NCBI RefSeq assembly: GCF_003688915.1 | Contig: NZ_REFU01000001.1 | Location: forward strand, 1,426,001 to 1,490,000 | DNA: 64,000 bases | DNA from: Rhodococcus sp. SBT000017 | GTDB taxonomy: Bacteria; Actinomycetota; Actinomycetes; Mycobacteriales; Mycobacteriaceae | Direction: 5' to 3' | In this document: in pieces, positions 30,630 through 39,801 of the stretch | Position numbering within the stretch: the first letter of the stretch is position 1 | How the letters are laid out: every line of letters begins with the position of its first letter | Notes under the pieces: model-generated | Database searches by the model: none | Told to the model about the DNA's origin: nothing | What the model saw: only the letters and a program-made list of their open reading frames with translations | Program-made: the position numbers and the translations under genes

Positions 30630-31710
30630 CGATGGCTCCCATGCTGCGGGTGGGAGGTACGAAGCCGTCGGCGTCGATGCCGTGACCCGCCCACTTGTTC
30701 CACATCGCCCCACGCCACACCGCTGCCAGTTCGTCGTCGGTGGCACCGCCGCGCAGGGCTGCCCGCAGATCGGTCTCGTCGTCGCTGAACAGACAGGACC
30801 GAATGGTTCCTTCGGCAGTGATCCTGGTGCGGTCGCAATCACCGCAGAACGAGCGCGTCACCGACGCGATGATGCCGACGGTGGCGTCGGTTCCGTCGAC
30901 GCTCCATTCCTCGGCCGGGGCGGACGGATCGACGCGTCCCACCTCACGCAGGTCGAACTCGGTGGACAGTTCGTCGAGCAAGGTCTGGGCATCGATCATG
31001 TTCGCGCGAGCCCACTCGTGGTCGGCATCGAGCGGCATCTGCTCGATGAAGCGCAGAGCCACGCCTTCGTCGAGACACCAGCGCAGCAGATCGACGGCAC
31101 CGGACAGTGTGTCGCGCATCAGAACGGCGTTGACCTTGACCGGTCCGATCCCGGCTCGCTGCGCTGCCCTGATTCCGGCGAGCACGGACGGCAGCCGATC
31201 GCGTCGGGTCAAGCGCGCGAAATCCTCGCGGTCGACGGAGTCGAGCGAGACGTTCACTCGGGTCAATCCGGCGTCGGCCAAGGACTGTGCCCGGTGTTCG
31301 AGACCGACGGCGTTGGTTGTCATCGACAGAGGCACACCCTCGGCAACATCGGCGCACAGCCGCAGAATGTCGTCGAGATCGCGGCGCATCAGCGGCTCGC
31401 CTCCGGTGAAGCGCACGTCCCGAATGCCCAGCAGGCGGACCGACACCGAGACCACTCGGGCAATCTCGGCGGGTGTCAGTAGTGCCGCCGCAGGGATCGC
31501 CGGAAGGCCTTCCTCCGGCATGCAGTAGGTGCACCGCAACGAGCACTTCTCGGTGATCGAGATGCGCAGGTCGCGGGCCACTCGACCGAAACGATCGATC
31601 AGGTGCGGCACGTCCGGCCGGTCGGAGACGGAGTTCGCACTGCCTGCCACCGAACCCGTGGTGCTGCCGAACCCGGGAATGCCCAGCGAGGTGACACTGT
31701 CCACCGTCAC
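30622..31710 (-). CDS. moaA: GTP 3',8-cyclase, molybdenum cofactor synthesis
   Basis: A 362-residue radical-SAM enzyme. The N-terminal cluster motif is [19 protein letters not shown] (CxxxCxxC), [13 protein letters not shown] follows, and the C-terminal cluster is [15 protein letters not shown] with a last Cys in IRSCLF. The final residues MGAIGG give the GG tail needed by MoaA. It starts Moco synthesis from GTP. The start at 31710 (GTG) adds about 50 residues before the core; a later start is possible. It is divergent from moeA. Confidence 0.95.
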   Translation of the reverse strand: MTVDSVTSLGIPGFGSTTGSVAGSANSVSDRPDVPHLIDRFGRVARDLRISITEKCSLRCTYCMPEEGLPAIPAAALLTPAEIARVVSVSVRLLGIRDVRFTGGEPLMRRDLDDILRLCADVAEGVPLSMTTNAVGLEHRAQSLADAGLTRVNVSLDSVDREDFARLTRRDRLPSVLAGIRAAQRAGIGPVKVNAVLMRDTLSGAVDLLRWCLDEGVALRFIEQMPLDADHEWARANMIDAQTLLDELSTEFDLREVGRVDPSAPAEEWSVDGTDATVGIIASVTRSFCGDCDRTRITAEGTIRSCLFSDDETDLRAALRGGATDDELAAVWRGAMWNKWAGHGIDADGFVPPTRSMGAIGG

Positions 31711-31857
31711 CTCGTACCTCGTCTCCGTCGAAAATCATGTCTGTCGTCGATGTGTCTACCCATTATGCCGCAGCCCACACCGAGCGGACGGATCGGCGTG
31801 CTTAGGATTGGCACCCATGACGGTTGAGCACACGCACGCGATCACTGGATCCGCACA

Positions 31858-33048
31858 GTGACCGCTGTATCGGTCGAGGAACATGCCGCCGCGATCGAGA
31901 CTCTGCTCGCGGCACTGACCACGAGAACAGCTCAGCGAATTCGTCTCGACGACGCGCTGAGACGCGTCTCGTTCGAGGACGTGCGATCGCCGGTCGATCT
32001 GCCTCTGTTCCGCAACTCGCAGATGGACGGCTATGCCGTGGATTCTCGATCCGTGGCCACGACCCCGGTGACGCTTCCGGTCTCGACGATCATCGCCGCA
32101 GGCCCGACGGAATCGGCAGTTCTCGCCTCGGGCAGCGCCGCCAAGATCATGACCGGTGCCCCCATTCCGGACGGAGCGGACGCCATCGTCCCCGTCGAAG
32201 ACACCTCGGTACCGGCGGCCGGTTCGGTGACCATCGAAAGAAGCCGCGCAGCAGGTGAATTCGTACGCGAACAGGGCAGCGACGTACGCGTCGGAACAGT
32301 CCTGGTCGAGTCGGGCCGAGTGCTCGAACCCCGCCACATCTCCGTTCTGGCTGCCGTCGGCTTCGGCGAGCTCGACGTACGCTCACGTCCTCGCGTGGCC
32401 GTCGTGACCACCGGTGCCGAACTGGTCGACGCCGGGTCGACGCTGACGCCCGGTCAGATCTACGACTCGAACGGAATCACCCTTGCCGCACACCTGCGCG
32501 CCAGCGGTGCCGAGGTGGTCTCCGTCTCGCGCAGCTCCGACGAGCCGAGCCGCTTTCGCGAGATCCTCGACGCGGCAGCGGAATCGGCAGAGCTGATCAT
32601 CACGTCCGGCGGCGTTTCGATGGGCGATTTCGAAGTGGTCAAGGACGTGCTCCGGCCGCTCGGCGGCAACTTCGGGTCGGTTCGGATGCAGCCGGGCGGA
32701 CCGCAGGGCATCACGATGTTCGACGGTGTTCCCGTGCTCAGCTTTCCCGGCAATCCCGTCAGTACGGTCGTCTCCTACATCATGTTCGCGCGCAACATCG
32801 TTCGGCGAGCTGCCGGTCTGCCTCCGGTGCTCTCGACCACCGCAGCCTTGCACGAACCGATCGTGTCACCGCCCGGTAGAAGACAGCTGCTCCGTGGCCG
32901 ACTGCGCGACGACGGTCGGGTCGAGCTCGTCGCCGGCCCCGGCTCGCACCTGGTCGCGGCACTGGCATGGGCCGATGTGCTGATCGATATCGATTCCGAG
33001 ACAACCGAACTCGCTGCAGGATCCGACGTGGAGGTGTGGCCACTGTGA
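31858..33048 (+). CDS. moeA: Molybdopterin molybdotransferase
   Basis: A 396-residue MoeA. Typical segments are PLFRNSQMDGYAVDS, IMTGAPIPDGADAIVPVED, GQIYDSNGITLAAHLRASG and TSGGVSMGDFEVVKDVL, covering the N-terminal, beta-barrel and MoaB-like domains. It inserts molybdate into adenylylated molybdopterin. The GTG at 31858 gives the usual N-terminal helix (TAVSVEEHAAAIETLLAA). Its stop overlaps the moaC-moaB start (GTGA at 33045-33048). Confidence 0.95.
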   Translation: MTAVSVEEHAAAIETLLAALTTRTAQRIRLDDALRRVSFEDVRSPVDLPLFRNSQMDGYAVDSRSVATTPVTLPVSTIIAAGPTESAVLASGSAAKIMTGAPIPDGADAIVPVEDTSVPAAGSVTIERSRAAGEFVREQGSDVRVGTVLVESGRVLEPRHISVLAAVGFGELDVRSRPRVAVVTTGAELVDAGSTLTPGQIYDSNGITLAAHLRASGAEVVSVSRSSDEPSRFREILDAAAESAELIITSGGVSMGDFEVVKDVLRPLGGNFGSVRMQPGGPQGITMFDGVPVLSFPGNPVSTVVSYIMFARNIVRRAAGLPPVLSTTAALHEPIVSPPGRRQLLRGRLRDDGRVELVAGPGSHLVAALAWADVLIDIDSETTELAAGSDVEVWPL

Positions 33049-34055
33049 CCACCGATGCCCAGCAACCCCAGCTCTCTCATCTCGACGATCAGGGCCGCGC
33101 CCGCATGGTCGATGTGGCGCACAAGAAGGAAACCTCGCGCACGGCCGTCGCCACCGGTGAGTTCGTCACCACCGCCGAGGTCATCGCGCTCGTGCGCGCC
33201 GACGACATGCCCAAAGCCGACGTTCTGGCCACCGCCCGCATCGCCGGCATCTCGGCAGCGAAGCGAACGTCGGAACTGATTCCGCTGTGTCATCAGCTCG
33301 CCCTCTCCTCGGTGAAGATCTCCTTCGGATTCACCGAGTCGTCCATCACGGTCGAGGCAACAGCCCGCACCACCGGACGCACCGGGGTGGAGATGGAAGC
33401 ACTGACCGCGGTCGCCGTCGCCGGCCTGACCCTGCACGACATGGTCAAGGCCGTCGATCCCGGTGCCACCATGAACGGTGTCCGGTTGCTCACCAAAGAC
33501 GGCGGCAAGCACGGGCATTGGCAACGGGACGACGCAGAGGTCTCCCCCGAGTCCTCGGCCGCACCGATACTCGAATCCTCACGGTCCGCGGTGGTTCTGG
33601 TGGCCTCCACCGGCGGCGCGAACGGCACTCGACCGGACACCACCGGCCCCACCATCGCGTCCTGGTTGACCGATCGAGACTTCGCCGTACGTGGCCCACT
33701 GGTGTACGCCGATGCCGACATCGCTGCGGGGTTGCAGGACGCCCTACGCGGCGAACCGTCGCTGATCGTCAGCACAGGTGGCACCGGTGTATCCCCCACC
33801 GACGCGACCCCCGAGGCGACGGCAGCACTGCTCGACGTCGACATGCCGGGGATCGCCGATGCGATCCGAACCCGCGGAACATCTGCGACGCCTCATGCGG
33901 TGCTCAGCCGCGGTGTCTCGGGTCTGATCGGACGCACGCTCGTAGTCAATCTGCCGGGCTCGCCGGGTGCCGTGAAGGACGGACTCTCCGTTCTCGACCC
34001 GCTCCTCGACCATGTGCTGGCCCAGATCGCCGGAGGAGGCCCCCATGATGAGTGA
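33045..34055 (+). CDS. moaCB: Bifunctional MoaC-MoaB fusion
   Basis: A 336-residue two-domain protein. Residues 1-160 are MoaC: LSHLDDQGRARMVDVAHKKE, SELIPLCHQLALSSVKI and MEALTAVAVAGLTLHDMVKA, the last containing the family lysine, with TKDGGKHGHW near the end. After a short linker, residues 180-336 are MoaB/Mog: VLVASTGGANGTRPDTTGP and STGGTGVSPTDATPEA. The fusion joins cyclic pyranopterin synthesis with molybdopterin adenylylation, two non-consecutive steps. The start is the GTG at 33045. The last 8 bp overlap moaE. Confidence 0.92.
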   Translation: MTTDAQQPQLSHLDDQGRARMVDVAHKKETSRTAVATGEFVTTAEVIALVRADDMPKADVLATARIAGISAAKRTSELIPLCHQLALSSVKISFGFTESSITVEATARTTGRTGVEMEALTAVAVAGLTLHDMVKAVDPGATMNGVRLLTKDGGKHGHWQRDDAEVSPESSAAPILESSRSAVVLVASTGGANGTRPDTTGPTIASWLTDRDFAVRGPLVYADADIAAGLQDALRGEPSLIVSTGGTGVSPTDATPEATAALLDVDMPGIADAIRTRGTSATPHAVLSRGVSGLIGRTLVVNLPGSPGAVKDGLSVLDPLLDHVLAQIAGGGPHDE

Positions 34056-34461
34056 GCTCGTCGCCCGTATCTCGAACGAACCGTTGAGCACTGCCGAAGT
34101 CGAGGCAGCAGTGCAGGATTCGCGTCACGGTGCCGTCGTACTGTTCAGCGGCATCGTGCGCGATCACGACGGCGGACATGCCGTGGAGACTCTGGAATAC
34201 CGCGCACACCCCGACGCGGAACGATTCCTGAGCCGATGCTGCTCGGAGGTTTCGGCAGAGACCGGATTGGCGGTGGCCGCAGTGCATCGCGTCGGCGATC
34301 TGCGGGTCGGCGACCTCGCACTCGTTGCCGCCGTCGGCTCGGCCCATCGCGCCGAAGCGTTCGAGGCCTGCGCCCGACTCGTCGAGCGCATCAAGGCCGA
34401 GGTCCCGATCTGGAAGCGTCAGGGATTCGAGGGCGGACGTACCGAGTGGGTCGGGCTCTAG
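34048..34461 (+). CDS. moaE: Molybdopterin synthase catalytic subunit
   Basis: A 137-residue MoaE. Key parts are GAVVLFSGIVRDHDGGHAV, HRVGDLRVGDLALVAAV and the lysine-containing C-terminus VPIWKRQGFEGGRTEW. With MoaD it adds the two sulfurs of molybdopterin. Two ATG codons (34045 and 34048) both follow GGAGGAGG; I list the second. The gene overlaps the end of the moaC-moaB gene. It completes a moaD-moaA / moeA-moaCB-moaE locus, divergent at 31.8 kb. It converges with the CobW gene 4 bp away. Confidence 0.95.
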   Translation: MSELVARISNEPLSTAEVEAAVQDSRHGAVVLFSGIVRDHDGGHAVETLEYRAHPDAERFLSRCCSEVSAETGLAVAAVHRVGDLRVGDLALVAAVGSAHRAEAFEACARLVERIKAEVPIWKRQGFEGGRTEWVGL

Positions 34462-34465
34462 GGAA

Positions 34466-35506
34466 CTAGCCGGTCTCGAGGTAGCGATGGACCGGAAGCA
34501 TGGCGGAGGCGTCGTCGGCGTCGTCCGGTCCTCGTACACAGGCACGCAACCGCTGCTCAACGGCCGGTGCATCGAGCTCGGTACCGATCAGCACCAGTGA
34601 GGTCTGCGCAGACTCACCCCTGGCCCACGACGCGGCCTCGAATCGGATGTGTCGGCCCACCGTGTGCACGACGAATTTCTGGGTGTGGCCGGCAATGTCG
34701 AAGTGTACGAATCCCTTGATGCGGTAGAGATTTCCGGAAGGATTCTCCAGGAACTCGATCAGTCGTCGAGGTTCGACCGGATCCGAACTGACGAACTCGG
34801 TGTGCGAGTACTGCGCGTGCAGGTGATGATCGTGATCGTGATCGTGGTTCTCGCGGAGTAGTTCGTCGAACGACAGCTGCACCGCCATTGCCGAATCCAC
34901 CGATTGATCCTCGCGCCGATCGAACAGCAGCAACGGGTCGACGCGACCGAAGGCCACCGGCACGACGGGCACATCTGCTACGACGGACTGCACCGTCGAC
35001 AGCACCGCGGAGCGTTCGGACTCGGTCACCGCATCGGACTTGTTCAGCACCACCAGGTCGGCCAATTGCAGGTGCTGGTCGATCTCGGGATGCCGCGCGC
35101 GGGTCTGCCGGAACTCGACCGCGTCGACCACCCCGACGAGCCCGCCGTAGACGATGAATTCGTTCTCGCTACCCCGGACCATTCTGATGAGATTGCGGGG
35201 TTCGGCCAGGCCGCTGGCCTCCACCACGATCACGTCGATGGCGGACCGGCGGTGCGCGAGGGCGTCGAACATCGCGTCCATATCGCTGATGTCGACGGCG
35301 CAACAGATACAGCCGTTACCGAGAGAGACCATCGAATCGACCTGGCCTGCCACGAGCATCGAGTCGATGTTGATCGCCCCGAAGTCGTTGACCACAACCC
35401 CTATGCGGATGCCGGAATCGTTGCGCAGCAGGTGGTTCAGGAGGGTGGTCTTGCCTGCGCCGAGAAAGCCCGCAACTATCACCACCGGAATTCGTCGACG
35501 CGCCAC
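34466..35506 (-). CDS. CobW/COG0523 family GTPase, likely metal chaperone
   Basis: A 346-residue G3E-type GTPase. The Walker A motif is FLGAGKTTLLNHLLR. GNGCICCAV carries the metal-binding GCICC motif. ASGLAEPRNLIRMV and VLNKSDAVTESE (NKxD) are also present. A His/Asp-rich loop HDHDHDHHLHAQYSH at about residue 215 and a CobW C-terminal domain follow. Members deliver zinc or cobalt to client proteins. There is no zinc-type operator directly in front (11 bp to the amidase gene). It is likely transcribed with the amidase. Confidence 0.88.
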   Translation of the reverse strand: MARRRIPVVIVAGFLGAGKTTLLNHLLRNDSGIRIGVVVNDFGAINIDSMLVAGQVDSMVSLGNGCICCAVDISDMDAMFDALAHRRSAIDVIVVEASGLAEPRNLIRMVRGSENEFIVYGGLVGVVDAVEFRQTRARHPEIDQHLQLADLVVLNKSDAVTESERSAVLSTVQSVVADVPVVPVAFGRVDPLLLFDRREDQSVDSAMAVQLSFDELLRENHDHDHDHHLHAQYSHTEFVSSDPVEPRRLIEFLENPSGNLYRIKGFVHFDIAGHTQKFVVHTVGRHIRFEAASWARGESAQTSLVLIGTELDAPAVEQRLRACVRGPDDADDASAMLPVHRYLETG

Positions 35507-35517
35507 GGCGTCCGAGA

Positions 35518-36591
35518 CTACCTGTCGGCGAGAATCTGCTTCAGCAGGCCTTGCGCGAACGTCGACACACTGCTCACATTGTCCGGGGTCGCAAGTCCTT
35601 CCAGACCGTCGACGCCGAACGAGTTCACGTACGGGGAGACGCTCTCGAGCAACCGGGACAACGCGCTACGCCCCTCGGTCGCGGGGCCTGCGTCGCTGGG
35701 TGCCGTCGGGGCGGGGGCGGCGATTGTCGCAGTCGTGGTGGCCGCAGGCGTGGTGGCGGTGTCCGCTGTCGTGGACGGGGTTTCGGCCCCGAGCAGGTAG
35801 TCGATGATTCCCGTCGAGATGGCGATCGCATGCTCGAGCTGACCGTCCGAGCTCTCGAGAAGAGCTGCGTCGTCGGGGTTGGATCCGTTGCCCATCTCGA
35901 CGAACACGAGGGGCACCGTGGTCAGCGCGGGCCCGGCGACATCGGATCGCTCCTGTATCCCGTTCTCGACCCCTGCGTAGTTGGCAGGCTCGAAGCCGGC
36001 GCGCACGTAGGAGTCCCGCATCAGCGTCGATGCCGAACGTCCACGCTCGGACTGGGCAGCGTCGGCCGCCGCGCTCGGAATCGGCAGGGTGGGCACGATG
36101 AGATGGAACCCGTGCTTGTCGGCGTCGGTCGTCGCACTCGTGGAGTCCGCATGGATACTCACGGCCACGTCGGCCCCGGACTCGCTGGCGGCCCGCGCCC
36201 TGTCGTCCACACATCCGCCCCAGCCGGTGTCGTCTGCTCGACTCGTCTTCACCGTTGCACCCAGACTCTCCAGGCTGGATCGGACGAGCTCGCTGACTTT
36301 CCAGTTGATGGTGTGCTCGGGCACGCCGTCCAGGGTGGTCATGCCGGTGGTCTGGCAATCCTTGGTGCCGCCCCGCCCGTCGTCCACCTGTCGCTGCAGA
36401 TTCTCCGAATGTGCGGTGCCCTGGTGGCCCGGATCGAGGAAGACCGTCTTGCCGGACAGTTCCGTACCTGCGGTGGGGGCCGTGCCGGCCGGTGCGGCGG
36501 TGGCCGGCGCAGACACGAGCACCCCGGCACCGAGAATTCCGGCGCACATCAGCGCCGTCAAAGTCGACCTGGTCATCGGTGCAGATTTCAT
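35518..36591 (-). CDS. Secreted N-acetylmuramoyl-L-alanine amidase
   Basis: A 357-residue exported protein. The Sec signal peptide ends near residue 32 (ALMCAGILGAGVLVSAPATA with cut after ATAA). An Amidase_3 domain follows: VFLDPGHQGT gives the first zinc His, DVAVSIHADS the second, and PLVFVEMGNGSN the catalytic Glu. It resembles mycobacterial Rv3717/Ami1, which cuts peptide stems from peptidoglycan. The C-terminal 100 residues are a Thr/Ala/Pro-rich linker and a short helix. It is followed closely by the CobW gene. Its promoter lies in the 520 bp region it shares with lsr2. Confidence 0.88.
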   Translation of the reverse strand: MKSAPMTRSTLTALMCAGILGAGVLVSAPATAAPAGTAPTAGTELSGKTVFLDPGHQGTAHSENLQRQVDDGRGGTKDCQTTGMTTLDGVPEHTINWKVSELVRSSLESLGATVKTSRADDTGWGGCVDDRARAASESGADVAVSIHADSTSATTDADKHGFHLIVPTLPIPSAAADAAQSERGRSASTLMRDSYVRAGFEPANYAGVENGIQERSDVAGPALTTVPLVFVEMGNGSNPDDAALLESSDGQLEHAIAISTGIIDYLLGAETPSTTADTATTPAATTTATIAAPAPTAPSDAGPATEGRSALSRLLESVSPYVNSFGVDGLEGLATPDNVSSVSTFAQGLLKQILADR

Positions 36592-37111
36592 ATCGTCTGG
36601 CGCAGGCGGTGGAACTCGCTGCGCAACTCCCCTCTCGGCCCCTCGGACACCGCTGATCCGAACAGGTCACCGAATCACGGGACACCACACGTCACAACAG
36701 ACACTTGCGCATCAAGTGAAGCAGATATCACCGTCGACGCGTATCGAGTGATCTTTCGTTAGTGAAACGATTGCGTTTCGTGACCGATTCGTTGTGTAAA
36801 TACGGAGATCCCGAGCGTCGCCTGCAGATCTCCGTTCGATCGAACTCGAACCGACCCGAGGATGGCAATACGTATTCAAACCGGACAGTTCGTCTTTCTC
36901 ACGGATAACGACGAACACGACCGCCGAGAGAATGCTTCTCGCAATCACCTTGTCGGTTTCGTCGAAGGACGAGGTGATTTCTGTGGGAATTCTGCGAATC
37001 GAGTAACAATCCCCCGACCCGCATGGATAAACACATTGTTCAGCCGTATAGTCGCATCAGTTCGATCTGGACATCCCCGCATCATCCCCTGCATCATTGG
37101 AGAGCTTCAGC
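36592..37111. other. Long divergent region between amidase and lsr2
   Basis: About 520 bp with no believable gene. It is richer in A+T than the genes around it. It holds a palindrome GAAACG-ATTG-CGTTTC (36764-36779) flanked by more TTTCG/GAAAC half sites. A -10-like TATAGT (37047-37052) lies about 60 bp before lsr2, with a weak -35 (TGGATA) 17 bp further upstream. Self-control by Lsr2, which binds AT-rich DNA, would fit, but is inferred. Confidence 0.45.
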
Positions 37112-37456
37112 ATGGCCAGAAAAGTCTATGTGCAACTAGTCGATGACATCGACGAAAAACCGATCGAATCCGGTGGCGAACACATAACCTATTCGGTCAA
37201 CGGAGTCAGCTACGAAATCGACCTGAGCGACAAGAACGCGAAGGAGTTTCACCGCAAGCTCGACTATTACATCGAGCACTCCACCAAGGTCGGTGGAAAG
37301 CGAACGAAGAAGTCGAGCACTCCCGCAACCGGTGCCAAGCGCGACGCCAATCAGACCAAAGCCATCAGAGAATGGGCCAAGGCGAACGGCCACAATATCT
37401 CGGCGCGAGGCAGAATCCCCGCCGAGGTCGAGCAGGCGTTCGACGCCGCTCACTGA
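37112..37456 (+). CDS. lsr2: Nucleoid-associated H-NS-like protein Lsr2
   Basis: A 114-residue Lsr2. The N-terminal dimerisation part is [17 protein letters not shown] then [18 protein letters not shown]. The C-terminal DNA-binding part contains [20 protein letters not shown], with the RGR hook that enters the minor groove of AT-rich DNA. It silences foreign genes and shapes the nucleoid. The ATG at 37112 has GGAGAG upstream. A bidirectional terminator follows the stop by about 70 bp. Confidence 0.97.
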   Translation: MARKVYVQLVDDIDEKPIESGGEHITYSVNGVSYEIDLSDKNAKEFHRKLDYYIEHSTKVGGKRTKKSSTPATGAKRDANQTKAIREWAKANGHNISARGRIPAEVEQAFDAAH

Positions 37457-37528
37457 GCCGTCGACTGCCGAATCGGCTCCGGGCACGACGAACGGATGCC
37501 GATTCGGCGCTCGGTGACACCGAACACG

Positions 37529-37560
37529 AAAAAAGCGTCGCCCGAGGGCGACGCTTTTTT
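37529..37560. terminator. Bidirectional terminator between lsr2 and tRNA-Ala
   Basis: AAAAAAGCGTCGCCC (37529-37543) and GGGCGACGCTTTTTT (37546-37560) form a perfect stem with A/T runs on both sides, which serves lsr2 on the plus strand and tRNA-Ala on the minus strand. Confidence 0.9.
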
Positions 37561-37590
37561 AGTTTGCTCTCTATGGAGCTTGCTTCTCGG

Positions 37591-37663
37591 TGGAGCTAAG
37601 GGGACTCGAACCCCTGACCCCCACACTGCCAGTGTGGTGCGCTACCAGCTGCGCCATAGCCCC
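37591..37663 (-). tRNA. tRNA-Ala (GGC)
   Basis: A 73 nt tRNA on the minus strand. The acceptor stem GGGGCTA pairs with TAGCTCC, with the G3:U70 pair that marks alanine tRNAs. The anticodon loop is CTGGCAG with anticodon GGC, and the T arm contains GGTTCGAGTCC. The CCA end is not fully encoded (A then CCG). No att-like repeat or integrase is nearby. Confidence 0.95.
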
Positions 37664-37790
37664 GAGTTACTGCGTGCTCCCGCTCATGCGGTTGCTCGAA
37701 CGAAGTTACACCATCGGTCGCAGCAGCAACAAATCACCTGGTAAGGCCGGTTCCGAATACTCGACGACCGGCCGCACCCGCGCCTAGAGA

Positions 37791-38537
37791 TCAGTTGATC
37801 GACGCCAACCATTCCGAGTCACCGAGCGCATCGACAACCTGACCGTCGACCAGTACCCCCGGTGTTCCGCGGGCACCCGAGGCGGCGAGCGCGTCCCGTC
37901 CGGTGTTCGCATCCGCCACCGCGGCGTCTCGCTGTGCGCCGCTGACGATGCACTCCGTTGCCAGCTCGCTCGCTCCGGAGGAACGAGCGAGCTCCGCTAG
38001 TTCGGCATCGGTTCGGTCGGAGTCACCACCTTCTTCGGGGCGAAATTCCGGGTCGAACAACCCGGCGTGAAATGCGGAGTAGACCCGCGCGTTCTCCGTC
38101 GCTGCCACGCAGTGCGAGGCCGCGACGGCACGCGTCGAATAGTCACCCGACGCAGACTGTGGATCCAGGAAATTGACCAGGTGGTAATTCACCGAGACGA
38201 CACCGTCGTCGATCTTCTGAGCCAACTCCTGGCCGTGTTTCACTTCGAGGTCACCGCAGAACGGGCACATCGGATCCTCGAAGACATCGATGACACGCTG
38301 CGCTTCCGGACGCGACAGCTGCACCACCCCGTCACCCGGCAACGACAATTCGACCGCAGGATTCTTGACCGTGCCGTAGCCGTCGTTGCGTGGAGCGTCG
38401 CTTCCGCTCTGCCACATGATCGCCACCCCGATGACGATCACCACTACGACGAATGCGATGCCGCCCAATACGTAGGTCATCGTGTTGGAGGTTGCCTCGG
38501 GTGTGTGTTTCGTACTCGATATCTTCTTCTGGCTCAC
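37791..38537 (-). CDS. Membrane-anchored DsbA-like thiol-disulfide protein
   Basis: A 248-residue protein. A membrane helix lies at about residues 21-42 (TYVLGGIAFVVVVIVIGVAI), then a thioredoxin fold of the DsbA/DSBA_3 type with CPFC at residues 91-94 (FEDPMCPFCGDLEV) and the cis-Pro segment GARGTPGVLVDG near residue 228. It should act outside the membrane to form or fix disulfides in exported proteins. It is similar to mycobacterial DsbA-like proteins. It runs alone; the MFS gene upstream ends 25 bp away on the same strand. Confidence 0.85.
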   Translation of the reverse strand: MSQKKISSTKHTPEATSNTMTYVLGGIAFVVVVIVIGVAIMWQSGSDAPRNDGYGTVKNPAVELSLPGDGVVQLSRPEAQRVIDVFEDPMCPFCGDLEVKHGQELAQKIDDGVVSVNYHLVNFLDPQSASGDYSTRAVAASHCVAATENARVYSAFHAGLFDPEFRPEEGGDSDRTDAELAELARSSGASELATECIVSGAQRDAAVADANTGRDALAASGARGTPGVLVDGQVVDALGDSEWLASIN

Positions 38538-38562
38538 ACAGCGAATACTACGGTTGCGCCCG

Positions 38563-39801
38563 TCAGATGCGCTCGCGCCCGAGTGTGTCTGGAACTCGCG
38601 ACCACCAAAGTCCCGCCAGGAGGAGCAGCGCTCCCGTCACGGCGAAAGCCGGACCGAAGGAGACCTGTTCGACGATCATTCCGGCCACGATCGGGCCGAT
38701 GACCGCGCCGACGTCGGACGCCATCTGGAATGCGGCCAGCACGGGCCCGCCGCGAGCCTTCGAGCCGATCACGTCGGCAACCGAGGCCTGCTGGGCAGGG
38801 CTCATCAGACCCGATCCGATTCCGGCGATCAAGGACACCACGAGAAACAGCACGGGATCGTGGACGTATCCCATCACGACGGTTCCCAGACCGCACACCA
38901 CCAACCCACCCACCATGAAGGGCTTGCGTCCGCGCACATCGGACAGGCGGCCGGCTGTGGTGAGAACCAGGGCATTTCCCACTGCGAACACGGTCAGCGC
39001 GATACCGACGAACACCTCGGATCGCTGCATCGCCTCGACGACGAACAACGGCACCAAAGCCACCCGGACACCGAAGACCGCCCAACCGTTGGCGAAGTTC
39101 GACGCCAGCGCGGCCTGATACGACGGGATCCGCAGCGCGGCGAGCAACGACATCGTGGGCGGTGCCGAACCCTTCTCCGGCTTGACGAGGTCGGAATTGC
39201 CCAGGGTGAAATACACGACGGCCGCGGCGATCACGAGAGCCACGGCATAGATGACGAACGGCACCCGCAGACCGAATCCGACGAGCGCGCCGCCGACGAG
39301 CGGGCCGCCGATGGTTCCCAACAGGAAGGCGGTCGCATACAGGCCGGAGATGCGGCCACGACTGGTCGGAGGACTGATCCTGATCAGCAATCCCAGTGCC
39401 GACACCGAGAACATCGTCGAGCCGATGCCGCCGAGTCCGCGAAACACCAGCAGCTGCCAGTACGTCTGAGCCAGAGCGCACGCACCGGTGGACACCGCAA
39501 CGATCAGCAGTCCGATCAGGTACACCGGCCGCTCGCCGAGCCGCTGCACCAGAGCACCACTGGCGGGTGCGAACAACAACCGCATGAGCGCGAAAGCACT
39601 GATGACCGCCGACGCCGCCGTGTAACCGACGCCGAATTCTCGGGCGAACTGCGGCAGAGCGGGCGCGACGATGCCGAATCCGAGCGCGATGACGAACGCC
39701 GCCGATACCAGTACCCAGATCTCCGGTGGGAGCTTGCCGCCGGGTTGGAATGCGGGCTCGGGAGCCGAACTGTCGTGGTCGGGTGGAGGTGAGTCGGTCA
39801 C
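38563..39801 (-). CDS. Major facilitator superfamily transporter
   Basis: A 412-residue MFS protein with 12 predicted helices and MFS-type loops ([19 protein letters not shown] between helices 2 and 3, [18 protein letters not shown] in the second half). It looks like a drug/metabolite exporter of the DHA1 type; the substrate is unknown. The start at 39801 is a GTG that overlaps the pgm stop (39798-39800), so it is coupled to pgm. No regulator is adjacent. Confidence 0.85.
   Translation of the reverse strand: MTDSPPPDHDSSAPEPAFQPGGKLPPEIWVLVSAAFVIALGFGIVAPALPQFAREFGVGYTAASAVISAFALMRLLFAPASGALVQRLGERPVYLIGLLIVAVSTGACALAQTYWQLLVFRGLGGIGSTMFSVSALGLLIRISPPTSRGRISGLYATAFLLGTIGGPLVGGALVGFGLRVPFVIYAVALVIAAAVVYFTLGNSDLVKPEKGSAPPTMSLLAALRIPSYQAALASNFANGWAVFGVRVALVPLFVVEAMQRSEVFVGIALTVFAVGNALVLTTAGRLSDVRGRKPFMVGGLVVCGLGTVVMGYVHDPVLFLVVSLIAGIGSGLMSPAQQASVADVIGSKARGGPVLAAFQMASDVGAVIGPIVAGMIVEQVSFGPAFAVTGALLLLAGLWWSRVPDTLGRERI

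Noticed and set aside
36712..36948. A 78-codon open frame on the minus strand upstream of lsr2
   Set aside because: No ribosome site, no family match, and it lies in AT-richer control DNA.
37591..37663. tRNA-Ala as an integration site
   Set aside because: No integrase and no repeat of the tRNA 3' end in the next few kilobases; the genes on both sides look like core genes.
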